47,500 nt of DNA from Prorocentrum cordatum (lineage: Eukaryota; Sar; Dinophyceae; Prorocentrales; Prorocentraceae): positions 1,281,663 through 1,329,162 of the forward strand of contig CAUYUJ010004002.1 in the NCBI GenBank assembly GCA_963575745.1. The letters run 5' to 3'. The position numbers and the translations under genes were made by a program. Positions 21,357 through 30,452 of this stretch are shown here, piece after piece (positions within the stretch are counted from its first letter, which is position 1; each line of letters opens with the position of its first letter). Under the pieces are notes generated by a model that saw only the letters and a program-made list of their open reading frames with translations, made no database searches and was not told the origin of the DNA.

Positions 21357-21382
21357 AGTCCATCCACATCTTGAGCGCGAGC
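21357..21382 (-). repeat. 26-nt sequence shared with 22076-22101
   Basis: GAGTCCATCCACATCTTGAG plus CGCGAG. One minus frame reads LALKMWMDS in both places. Confidence 0.75.
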
Positions 21383-22075
21383 AGGGAGCCTCTGCCCCAG
21401 ACGTGCCGCGTCGTGAAACGAAGTCATCACGGCGGGAAATGTGTGGTAAGTTTCTCGGCATCCTGGGGCCCTCGCCAGGCCCTGGGACCTGGGGATGAAA
21501 AGCCGACCATCGGGAACGGGCCGGGATTTCCAAGGGCCCGGCATTGAAGAGCTCAAAGAATCGCATATCCAGGTCTGAAGGGGAGTGCAGTAGACATGTC
21601 CGAGACGAAATCTTGTTTCGGCGGTGGACAAACCTCCCTTCAGTAAACCTCCCCTTAGTGAAAACGGCCTGGGACCGAAACCGACGGACCTGGACCCGCA
21701 AAAATGACGGCTGCGACGCCCTCTCGCGAACCGAAAACGGCCAATTCCTTAATCGGCGTGTCAGGGTAGGAGGTTTATCCACCTCCGATTGTTATAAGAA
21801 ATCTAGGGGCACGTTTGCCGTCGGGCTTGGAGCCCTCTGAGGTGCCTCAAGGCTTCTGTAGGCGCCCCAAGGCCATTGGGGTAGGGGATACTTCCGTGGG
21901 GCACATGCTGGCGGGCCAGTTTCTGATTCGACGGGCCCCCCAGCCCCCATCTTGGCAGGATGCCCGACGACGCAATGTTCATGTTGGCGGGAATCCCAAG
22001 GACATTCGATATGCGGTGTGTCCGAATAGCCCCCCCTGGGAGTGCATCCTGGAGTTCCCTCGCTTTTTTTCCTGA

Positions 22076-22101
22076 GAGTCCATCCACATCTTGAGCGCGA
22101 G
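22076..22101 (-). repeat. Second copy of the 26-nt shared sequence
   Basis: Identical to 21357-21382; it is followed by a hairpin-family fragment. Confidence 0.75.
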
Positions 22102-22137
22102 GTCCTCGTCCTAAAACCATCACAAACACACGCTGTC

Positions 22138-22220
22138 GAAGGTCCGCGCGGATATCTTGGATCTGAACTGGACCCCCTGCCGGCGCCTCCAGCGCCGCCC
22201 CTGGCGCGCTCCACGCACCA
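22138..22220. repeat. Long-hairpin family, left half only
   Basis: GGTCCGCGCGGATATCTTGG and ATCTGAACTGGACCCCCTG, with GGCGCCTCCAGCGCC and GGCGCGCTCCACGC; the right arm is missing. Confidence 0.7.
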
Positions 22221-22249
22221 GAGAGGGAGGGTGGTCTAGAGCGGACCAA

Positions 22250-24375
22250 AACACAACACACAAACACACGCACAATCACAAACAAACGTGCGCACACACG
22301 CACACACACTTTTTCGTCGGTGGCGAGACACACACATACACCCAAACGTTCTCTCACACACAAGCGTACTCACAAATACGAACTATTTTGGCGCCGCGGC
22401 CGCGCGCGCAGCGGCACGGTGGAGCCAGGCAGACAGGGCAAGACCGACAGCGCTAGGCCGTTCACGCACACAAGTACACAACCAAACATACAACACACAA
22501 CCAAACACACAAACACATGCGCAGATAGAAACATGAAGTAGGAAGGCGTTGAAGGTAGATTGGGCTTCCGCCCGCCCCCTGAAGAGGAGGGAAGAGAAAA
22601 CACCACTCGACACTTACATTAGAAAGGCCCCTAAAGTAGATTTGAGACTTGGGCATCCAAAAATACCTACTTTCAACGACCGGCGTGCACACGCATTCAC
22701 AAAAAAAACAAGCACGCGCAAACACACACACACACACACCCGCACGCACACATGCACAAGACGCACACACGGACCACAAACACACACCTTCCTACCAGCG
22801 CACACAAGCCTGCGCCGCGGCGAGACGAAGGAAAGAGGTGAGAGGGGGGAGAGGAGCGGCTCGGGGCGGGGAAGGGGGAACGCGGCGGTCGCCCGGCGAC
22901 TCCCAGTCCATCAGCGGCACACCCGATCCGCCGGGGGCCCTAAGCGGGCTGGCCGCCGTGCCCGCCGGCCCCCCGCAGGCAGCGCCGGCCCAGGCCGACG
23001 GGCAGGCGCCCCCGGCCGCCCGAGCCGGCCGCCCCGCGCCGCGCAGCCGCGCGGCCGAGGCCGCGCCACGGCGGCCGCTGGCCCGCGGGGGCAGCGACGC
23101 CCAGGCAAGGGATGTCCGGCCTCGCCGGGGTGCTCGGGCGTCGGCGCGGCGAGCCGAGGCCTGGTGGCCAGCGAGTCGACGGCTACGCACACGCCCAAGA
23201 GCACAGGCACCTGCACACTCACACACACACACACAAGACGCACACGCACACGCACACACACACACACAATACGCACACACACACCATACGCACACCCGCA
23301 CACAAGCAATACGCACACACACACAATACGCACACCCGCACACAAGCAAAAAAACAGCTAGGCACCCTAGTAGCCGCAAAGGCGGTGATGCGGATCGAAG
23401 AGCAGGAAGTCGCGGTCCCAGGCTCTCCGTCGCCCCCTTGTGGGCGTCTTCTTTGGTCCATTTTGGTGCCTCTGTTATGGCAGAACGCTCCGGCGAAGCG
23501 CTGAAGGAAAAGCACACAAAGACCCCACACAGACACACACAAGCGCACAAACACAGATACACACACACACACGCACACGCACACGCACACAAACACAAAC
23601 ACGCGCACACGCATGCACACACACACAAACGCACAAACTCGCGCACACACACAAGCACACACACACACACACACGCACACACAAGCGATACACCAACAAG
23701 CGTACACAAACATACAGACAAGCAAACCCACACAACCGAACACACTTTTTGGCGTCGCGGTCGCGCTAAAGAACCGCACTGCGAAAAGACTCGCGGAAAA
23801 GAGGCAGTCGTGAACGGCAACGGAAGAAAGTGACTACAAACGGAAACCCACGGGAGAGTGTAATGGTTGCGGGGCGAAGACCACAGTCAAATACACACAC
23901 GCCCACACATTCACACACATGCGCGCAATCAAACACACACACACACACAAAGAGCCAAACAGACAAACAAACACATACACACACTCACGTACATACACGC
24001 ACAACACACACTTCCTCCTCCTCGCAAGGTGAGAGCACCATCGGGAGTGCAAGAACGGAACCCGATCGAGTCTGCAGCGCCACCTGGACTTGAAGCGCCG
24101 CCATAGCGAGTCGGCGTGCAGCAACTAAAACAGCTTAGGAGGTGGTGCAGCCGAAGCCCGAAGGCGTGCGCACACACACACACACAAACACGAACACACA
24201 CACACAACACACACTCACAACCACACGCGCGCAAGGGCTTTTTGGGCGCTGCGGTCGCGCGCGCAACGGCGCAGCGGAGGCAGGCACAGCGGTCGAGGAG
24301 AGCCGAACGGAGCGGAGCGTCACACGCACCCACACACACACACACACGCACACACACACACACACTTTGTTTGTG
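22250..24375 (+). repeat. (CA)n-rich block with interspersed GC-rich modules
   Basis: ACACAC-rich stretches (22250-22520, 22700-22800, 23205-23350, 23515-23740, 23890-24015, 24170-24235, 24325-24370) alternate with short GC-rich modules. One is TTTTGGCGCCGCGGCCGCGC (22386) and related forms occur at 23745 and 24240. The long open frames on both strands are artefacts of the dinucleotide repeat. Confidence 0.85.
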
Positions 24376-24379
24376 GTCG

Positions 24380-25085
24380 CGGTCTCGCACGCAACGTCGA
24401 GGCGTAGAAGGTGGAGTTCACACACATGCCGACACACGTAATGTGAGCAAGTGGTTGGACAACGACGTCAAATCGCCACGGCGGGATGCGCAGGATTCGG
24501 CTGGCACCTGCAGGGGATGGCTCTGACCCCTCTTCGCTCGTGGTCGGGCTCACGCTCGGCGATGCGCACCAGGCTCATTCTCTTCAGACATATACTTGGT
24601 ATTCCAAGTTTTCACCGAATGCCGAATGACATTTCATTGCAAGTGAAATGCAATTGTGCAGCGTACTAGAACTACTGTACCTCTAAGTAATATCTAGACT
24701 CACGTTCCATAGTAAGTGACGTATAAATCATGCACCTTGAAGAACGAGTCGCGCGAGCGGGTCACTGCTTCGAAATCTGTCTTCCTCTGGCGATGCGCAA
24801 CACGAGCTCTGCGCACGCTAGCTGGAGACGGAGGCGTGCATGGCAGCCGCGCGCATGGCGAATGCGCTCCAGGGGGGGAACGGGGGGATGTGATAATCGC
24901 TGCCTCACTATACGCACATATCTTTCCCCGACGCGCCGAAGAGTGAATTCGGCGTGTAATGCTACGGTACGCGTGAGCATAGAAATGACGTCACATACCC
25001 ACACACACACGCACATGCATACATACAAACACTACACACAACAGGCCACACGCACAAACATACACACACCACACATACACACATG
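24380..25085. other. Intron 4 sequence, no gene recognised
   Basis: Mixed composition, locally AT-richer at 24580-24730, with a short CA tract at 24995-25085. Confidence 0.4.
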
Positions 25086-25089
25086 ACAT

Positions 25090-25290
25090 GCACAAGAGAT
25101 CCCCAAGAGGCCCCCAGAGGCCCCCGCGAGGCTCCCAAGAGGCCCCCAAGAGCCTCCCAGGAGGCTCTGGAACTACCCCCAAGAGGCCCCCGAGAGCGCT
25201 CGTCGTCGTCGTCGTCGCCGTCGCCGTCGTCGTCGTCGTCGTCCCCCGCGAGGCTCCAAGAGGCCCCCAAGAGCTTTGGCTTGGCTGCCC
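25090..25290 (+). repeat. 'AAGAGGCCCCC' minisatellite with short (GTC)n
   Basis: Same unit as 9985-10515; interrupted at 25199-25245 by GTC triplets. Confidence 0.8.
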
Positions 25291-25609
25291 TTACACGCAA
25301 CACGCAACACGTAACGTAAAGATACGAAGCTCAACACGTACACTGAAAAGATAGGTATGCCGCGATACGTTCGACAAACCGTGGGCCACTACGCTGAGCC
25401 GACACGCAACGTAGACACGGACGTTTTAAGCACCGTACGTGTTGCGTTTCAAAACGGGCGTATCGAGGCAGCCAGGCCCTTGATGAAACGACCGTGGACA
25501 AGACCCGGCGGGCTCAGGCCTGCAGAAACTGCAACCGCCACGGCCTCCAGTCAGAGCACCGGAAAAGGGCAACTCGCTACTAGACGTGGCAGGGTGGGGG
25601 CTCTACAGT

Positions 25610-25795
25610 CAGGAACTTGTGCTCGGCGTGTAGCGGCAGCGGCGCTGGCGACACGCTACGTATGGCAAGCGTGTCGCCCCGCTCCGCGAGGTGGGAGGCT
25701 CAGAAATGCTCGGGACGCTGACGCGCGGGAGTAAGGAGCTGGTCAGCGCGTCGCGGCGAAACGTGGCGAACCAAAACCAGCGGCGCGACACGCCA
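25610..25795 (+). repeat. 'GACACGCTA' dispersed repeat, copy 1
   Basis: It shares CAGGAACT, GGCGACACGCTA, GCTCGGGACG and AACCAGCG with 41225-41420, and more weakly with 42760-42990. The ends carry GACACGC inverted strings. Confidence 0.65.
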
Positions 25796-25855
25796 ACCAA
25801 CCGACCGCATCTGCCTCCGAAAATTACATTTTTGAGGGGGAATCCAAGCGATACA

Positions 25856-25983
25856 GATACCGCTACTCCCCGGACCTCTCCCAGGGTGCGCTCGCGCTTG
25901 AATTCCGAGGCGAATCCAGCGGTGACGACGAGGGCATCGCAAGAGGCCCAACAAGGCGAAAACGAAGGAAGGGTAGCGGTATC
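25856..25983. repeat. MITE-like element with 11-bp perfect TIR, copy 2 of the 'GATACCGCTAC' family
   Basis: GATACCGCTAC at 25856-25866 is mirrored by GTAGCGGTATC at 25973-25983. The body aligns with 178-320. Confidence 0.8.
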
Positions 25984-26044
25984 GGTGCTCACCTTATCCT
26001 CCTCTGAATCGTGTCGGCGGCGCGCCTGGGATGAAGTGTGAGAA

Positions 26045-26185
26045 GGGGTGGGCCTTCTCAGAAGGCTCGGAAGTCCCCCTGCCTTTTGACAAGTGTTCGA
26101 GGCCGTTCCTGAGGACGGAGGGAACTTCTCAGAAGGCCGGAGGGCTTCTGAGAAGCCCCGCCGCCTTCTGAGAAGGCCTCCTCTT
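26045..26185. repeat. Cluster of CTTCTCAGAAGG / CTTCTGAGAAG palindromes
   Basis: Four or five short palindromes, the same word that makes the arms of the foldback family at 26805-26985. Confidence 0.75.
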
Positions 26186-26224
26186 GCTCACCTTTCCCCC
26201 TGGGCACGCCGCCGTAAAAGGCAT

Positions 26225-26295
26225 CTCGATGCCGCTACTCCCCAGACCTCTCCCAGGGTGCGTCCTGGCCAGGAAGTTCGACGCGAGCCCAGCCC
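26225..26295 (+). repeat. 'GATACCGCTAC' family, fragment
   Basis: CGATGCCGCTACTCCCCAGA and CCTCTCCCAGGGTGCG match the left half of 25856-25983. Confidence 0.7.
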
Positions 26296-26577
26296 ACCAG
26301 GCCTCAGACGCGCCCCGAGACGGCCCGATAGGCTTCACGAGCGCCGCCGAGGCGGCCCAGACGGCCCGAGAGGGCTCCGACCTGCGGCCCGGGATCGGGA
26401 ACGTGAGCCGGGAACCCGAGATCTGGTGGCGACGGGGGCCTCCCAGGATGCCGAGCAGGACGGCCCCAAGATCCGACGCTGCGACAGCACACCCCCAAGG
26501 GCGGCACCTCGCGGCCAGAGGCCTCTGGACGACCCCACCTCCCCGCTGCACTCTGCGAGCCGGCTCGCCGACAAAGC

Positions 26578-26636
26578 TCTTCTTCCTCCTCCTCCTCCTC
26601 CTCCTCCTCCTCCTCCTCCTCCTCCTCCTCCTCCCG
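26578..26636 (+). repeat. (CTC)n tract at the 5' end of intron 4
   Basis: Nearly pure CTC; it begins a few bases inside the intron after exon 4. Confidence 0.95.
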
Positions 26637-26642
26637 GGGAGC

Positions 26643-26739
26643 CGTTCAGGGCCATGCCGAGGGTTGCCACCACCAGCATGGCGGACCCGAGGCCGTCCTT
26701 CGCGTCTGGGGGCTCGGCTGCGCGCAGGCTCCTCGCCGC
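26643..26739 (-). CDS. CDF-like transporter exon 4, TM4
   Basis: 97 nt, phase 0 to 1, residues 118-149 plus one base of codon 150. It opens AARSLRAAEPPDAKDGLGSA and continues MLVVATLGMALN. In the family, TM4 follows a Pro-containing linker and has the pattern G..MLxVAxxGxxxN, which is seen here. The acceptor is CCCCCAAG after a pyrimidine-rich stretch; AAG rather than CAG is less usual, and an acceptor a few codons downstream is possible. The exon ends AACG before a GC donor (GCTCCCCGGG). The intron then begins with a (GGA)n tract on the minus strand, which reads as (CTC)n at 26578-26636 on the plus strand. Confidence 0.68.
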
Positions 26740-26804
26740 CTTGGGGGCGCAGGAGGCGCGGCGACGACGACGAGCGCGACGGCGCCCCAGACTTTGCAGT
26801 GCTG

Positions 26805-26985
26805 CGGGCACAACTTGGCGGCGCGCAGAAGGGGGGCAGAGGGGAGGGGGGGAAGGATTCTTAGAAGGAGGCTGCCTCTGAGAAGGCTCGGGCCTTACAT
26901 CTGTAGACAGGGCCCGCGCCTTCTGAGAAGCAGGAGTGCCTCCAAGAAGCCTCCCCCCCTCCCCCTGCACCCATGCGCGCGCCGC
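26805..26985. repeat. Foldback family 'CTTCTNAGAAG', copy 2
   Basis: It starts CACAACTTGGCGGCGCGCAG and ends CCCCTGCACCCATGCGCGCG. The arms contain GGGCCTTACATCTGTAGAC and GGGCCCGCGCCTTCTGAGAA. Confidence 0.8.
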
Positions 26986-27039
26986 CAAGCAAGGGTGTGC
27001 GAGACGGTCGGGCGCCAGTCGAAGCGAGCGGTGGGATGC

Positions 27040-27215
27040 TCCGGCGAAGCAAGGCACGAAGCGCAGGGAGGCAAGGAGGCACGGGGGGAAAGGAAGGAGG
27101 CAAGGCGAAGGAAGGCACGAAGAGCAAGGAGGCAAGGAGGCAAGGCGAAGGAAGGGGGCAGGGAGGCAAGGAGGCACCGGCGAAGAGAGGCGCGAAGAGC
27201 AAGGAGGAAAGGACG
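27040..27215 (+). repeat. GGCAAGGAGGCA minisatellite
   Basis: Degenerate A/G-rich units with AGGCAAGGAGG and AAGGCACGAAG. Confidence 0.8.
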
Positions 27216-27434
27216 GGGGCCCGATGAGACCATGCAGGCCAGCGCGGGAGCAATGTGGGGGTACGCGCAGCTGCGGCCGAGCAGCGGGTCCACCAGCGTG
27301 GGGTGGTAGGCTTCACCGTCGCCCCAGACATGCTCGCGTAGGGGGAAGAAGCGCGACGCCCCAAAGCTGTCGCCCAGAGGCCTACGAGCGCGCTCCGAAA
27401 AGGCCCCACGAAGCATCCCTGGGAACTCTGCCCC

Positions 27435-27447
27435 ACGTCAGCGCCGC

Positions 27448-27499
<52 letters not shown>

Positions 27500-27502
27500 C
27501 CC
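27435..27502 (+). repeat. (GCC)n/(GTC)n tract
   Basis: GCCGCC triplets followed by GTCGTC triplets. Confidence 0.9.
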
Positions 27503-27584
27503 CTTCAGGGTCGGCGGCACCAGCCGCGAGGCCTTCCCAATCACGACACCACTTTCCTTTATATTTTGGCTTGCCGTTTGTGGG

Positions 27585-27720
27585 CCCTCGCCGGGCCTCC
27601 AGACCGTCAGACAACGACCCAGAATGAAAAGCTGGTGCCTGGGAGTGGGTCGAAACCTCCGGGGGTCCACGTCGCGAACAAAAAGATGACGTCAGGGGTC
27701 TGTGGTAGGTCGTCGGGAGG
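27585..27720 (+). repeat. 'GACCCAGGATGAA' element, copy
   Basis: GGGCCTCCAGACCGTC, CGACCCAGAATGAAAAGCTG, CCGGGGGTCCACGTC and GACGTCAGGGGTCTG. Confidence 0.75.
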
Positions 27721-27784
27721 TGTTCATCGTAACGGCTGGACGCAGCGAACAACGAATCATAATAAACGGCATAAACATAAACTG

Positions 27785-27925
27785 TTGGAACTCCGCGCGG
27801 ACTTATTGGATCCGCGCTGGACCCCCCTCTCTGGTGCGGGTATCGCGCGAGGGGCGGCGCTGGAGGCGCCGCCAGGGGGCTCCATCACACTTCCAAGAAA
27901 TCCGTGAGGAATTCCGACAGTTTAC
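27785..27925. repeat. Long-hairpin family, good copy
   Basis: ACTCCGCGCGGACTTATTGG and ATCCGCGCTGGACCCCCCTC on the left; GGCGCCGCCAGGGGGCTCC and CCAAGAAATCCGTGAGGAAT on the right. The flank is CAGTTTACGTTTATGCCG, close to that at 19430. Confidence 0.85.
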
Positions 27926-27956
27926 GTTTATGCCGTTTACTTCTTTTTCGAGTTAA

Positions 27957-29651
27957 AATTATCCTGGCGAAGGACCCAACCATGTGCAGTTGTGAATATC
28001 GCATTGCGGGTGCCGCTTTCGGTGGAGCTCCCTGTGGGACCACGAAACGCTGTGCTGGGTGGGGGTGACGCATGCGGGCGGCACCACTGGGGCCTTCGGT
28101 GGAGGTCCCTGTGGGGCCACGAAACGCTGTACTGGGCGGGGGTGACGCATGCGGGCGGCACCACTGGGGCCGTCGGTGGAGCTCCCTGTGGGGCCACGAA
28201 ACGCTGTGCTGGGTGGGGGTGGCGCATGCGGGCGGCACCACTGGGGCCTTCGGTGGAGCTCCCTGTGGGGCCACGAAATGCTGTGCTGGGGTGGGGGTGA
28301 CGCATGCGGGCGGCACCACTGGGGCCTTCGGTGGAGGTCCCTGTGGGGCCACGAAACGCTGTGTTTGGTGGAGGTGCCGAAATGGGTGTGCGGGACGCAT
28401 GCGAGCGGTGGCACTGGGGCCTTCGGTGGAGCTCCCTATGGGGCCACGAAACGTGTGAGGGGTGTGCCGAAATGGGTGTGGCTGACGCATGCGGGCTGGG
28501 GCCACGAAACGTGTGAGGGGTGTGCCGAATTGGGTGTGGCTGACGCATGCGGGCGGCGGCACTGCGGCCTTCGGTGGAGCTCCCTATGGGGCCACGAAAG
28601 CGTGTGAGGGGTGTGCCGAATTGGGTGTGGCTGACGCATGCGGGCGGCAGCACTGGGTCGGTGGAGCTCCCTATGGGGCCACGAAACGTGTGGTGTGCCG
28701 AATTGGGTGTGGCTGACGCACGCATGTGTGTGAGGGGTGTGCCGAATGGGTGTGGCTGACGCATTGGGCCTTCGGTGGAGCTCCCTATGGGGCCACGCAC
28801 GTGGGTGACGCATTGCACGGTGGAGCTCCCTATGGGGCCACGAAACGTGTGAGGGGTGTGCCGAATTGGGTGTGCTGACGCATGCGGGCGGCAGCACTGG
28901 GGCCTTCGGTGGAGCTCCCTATGGGGCCACGAAACGTGTGAGGGGTGTGCCGAACTGGGTGTGGCTGACGCATGCGGGCGGCAGCACTGGGGCCTTCGGT
29001 GGAGCTCCCTATGGGGCCACGAAACGTGTGAGGGGTGTGCCGAATTGGGTGTGGCTGACGCATGCGGGCGGCGGCACTGGGGCCTTCGGTGGAGCTCCCT
29101 ATGGGGCCACGAAACGTGTGAGGGGTGTGCCGAATTGGGTGTGGCTGACGCATGCGGGCGGCAGCACTGGGGCCTTCGGTGGAGCTCCCTATGGGGCCAC
29201 GAAACGTGTGAGGGGTGTGCCGAATTGGGTGTGGCTGACGCATGCGGGCGGCAGCACTGGGGCCTTCGGTGGAGCTCCCTATGGGGCCACGAAACGTGTG
29301 AAGGGTGTGCCGAATTGGGTGTGGCTGACGCATGCGGGCGGCGGCACTGAGGCCTTTGGTGGAGCTCCCTATGGGGCCACGAAACGTGTGAGGGGTGTGC
29401 CGAACTGGGTGTGGCTGACGCATGCGGGCGGCAGCATTGGGGCCGTCGGTGGAGCTCCCTATGGGGCCACGAAACGTGTGAGGGGTATGCCGACTTGGGA
29501 ATGGCTGACGCATGCGGGCGGCAGCACTGGGGCCTTCGGTGGAGCTCCCTATGGGGCCACGAAGCGTGTGAGAGGTGTGACGATGATGGTGATGATGACG
29601 ATGATGGTGGGTGATGACGATGATGATGATGCAGATGCTGATGCTGATGAC

Positions 29652-29680
<29 letters not shown>
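27957..29680 (+). mobile_element. Satellite-bearing element copy 3, left part (split by the retroelement)
   Basis: It begins AATTATCCTGGCGAAGGACC with CCCAACCAT at 27975-27983. It holds about five 77-bp units (28010-28370), then about thirteen units of a 90-bp derivative (28380-29575) with the same CACTGGGGCCTTCGGTGGAG core and an added GTGTGAGGGGTGTGCCGAAT segment. It ends in a GATGATG microsatellite where the retroelement begins. The 90-bp period is a multiple of three and gives long spurious ORFs. Confidence 0.6.
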
Positions 29681-29682
<2 letters not shown>

Positions 29683-29836
29683 CTCCCGCTCGCGCGCAAG
29701 CGAGCTGTCTCCGTGCGGGGCCGCGGCGCCGCGCGCGCGGAACGGCCCAAAATGGGCAGGCCCGCCCCGCGCGCCCGAGCCGGGGCGCCGCCTCAGGCGG
29801 TGGAGTCCGCCTGGTCGCCGTAAACGGCGATGCAGC
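29681..29836 (-). repeat. Split direct repeat B2 (3' end of retroelement)
   Basis: Second 156-bp copy of B. Its outer end reads GCGGGAGAAT on the minus strand and runs into (CAT)n, which marks the element's 3' boundary. The hairpin CGCCGTTTACGGCG lies at 29816-29829. Confidence 0.85.
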
Positions 29837-29870
29837 GCCACATCAGCCAAGATGAGGGAGAGGAGGGAGG

Positions 29871-29931
29871 GGGGCTGAGAAGCTGCAGAGACAGCAAGAG
29901 CGCGGGTCGCAAGGAGAATAGAGAGGAGCAT
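29871..29931 (-). repeat. Split direct repeat A2
   Basis: Identical to A1 over 61 bp. It is followed on the minus strand by a 34-bp spacer (29870-29837, pyrimidine-rich) before B2. Confidence 0.85.
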
Positions 29932-30086
29932 TCTCCCGCTCGCGCGCAAGCGAGCTGTCTCCGTGCGGGGCCGCGGCGCCGCGCGCGCGGAACGGCCCAA
30001 AATGGGCAGGCCCGCCCCGCGCGCCCGAGCCGGGGCGCCGCCTCAGGCGGTGGAGTCCGCCTGGTCGCCGTAAACGGCGATGCAGC
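29931..30086 (-). repeat. Split direct repeat B1
   Basis: 156 bp identical to 29681-29836 at an offset of 250 bp. It contains the hairpin CGCCGTTTACGGCG (minus strand, 30066-30079) near its 5' edge and abuts A2 directly, sharing the AT at the joint. Confidence 0.85.
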
Positions 30087-30452
30087 CATACCCATGCTCA
30101 AAGCCCTTGCGCAGTGACAAGGTTTCGGCGGGCGGCCGATAGACGGGTGGTCCATACAGCAGGGCCGACCCCTAGAAGGGAAGCGACAAGGACGTCGCGG
30201 GCGGGCAGCGACAGAGGTCGCAACTGACAGTACGACAGGCGACCTGAGCACAAAGGGGGCTCAGGGAGAGCGGACAGCTCGTAGGGGGGCGAGAAGGCCG
30301 TTTAGACGATCAGCACGCCAATAGCCGAAAGCAAATAGTTTCACCGAGTACGGAAGCCGCAACGCGCGCAGGGCGGGAGCGGATCGGTGAAGTCCAAATG
30401 CTTACCCCCCTGCTCTGGCCGACGCAGCGTCGTCGGCTGAACAATCTGGCCG
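30087..30452 (-). other. Retroelement 3' untranslated region
   Basis: Between the third ORF's stop and B1. No ORF of note, no obvious secondary structure and no recognised recombinase remnant. Confidence 0.6.

Noticed and set aside
22549-23833. His/Thr-rich and Cys/Val-rich ORFs in the CA block
   Set aside because: They are dinucleotide-repeat artefacts, open on both strands.
27937-30000. 687-codon minus ORF through the 90-bp array and the B/A repeats
   Set aside because: It joins retroelement ends, microsatellite and satellite in one frame by chance.
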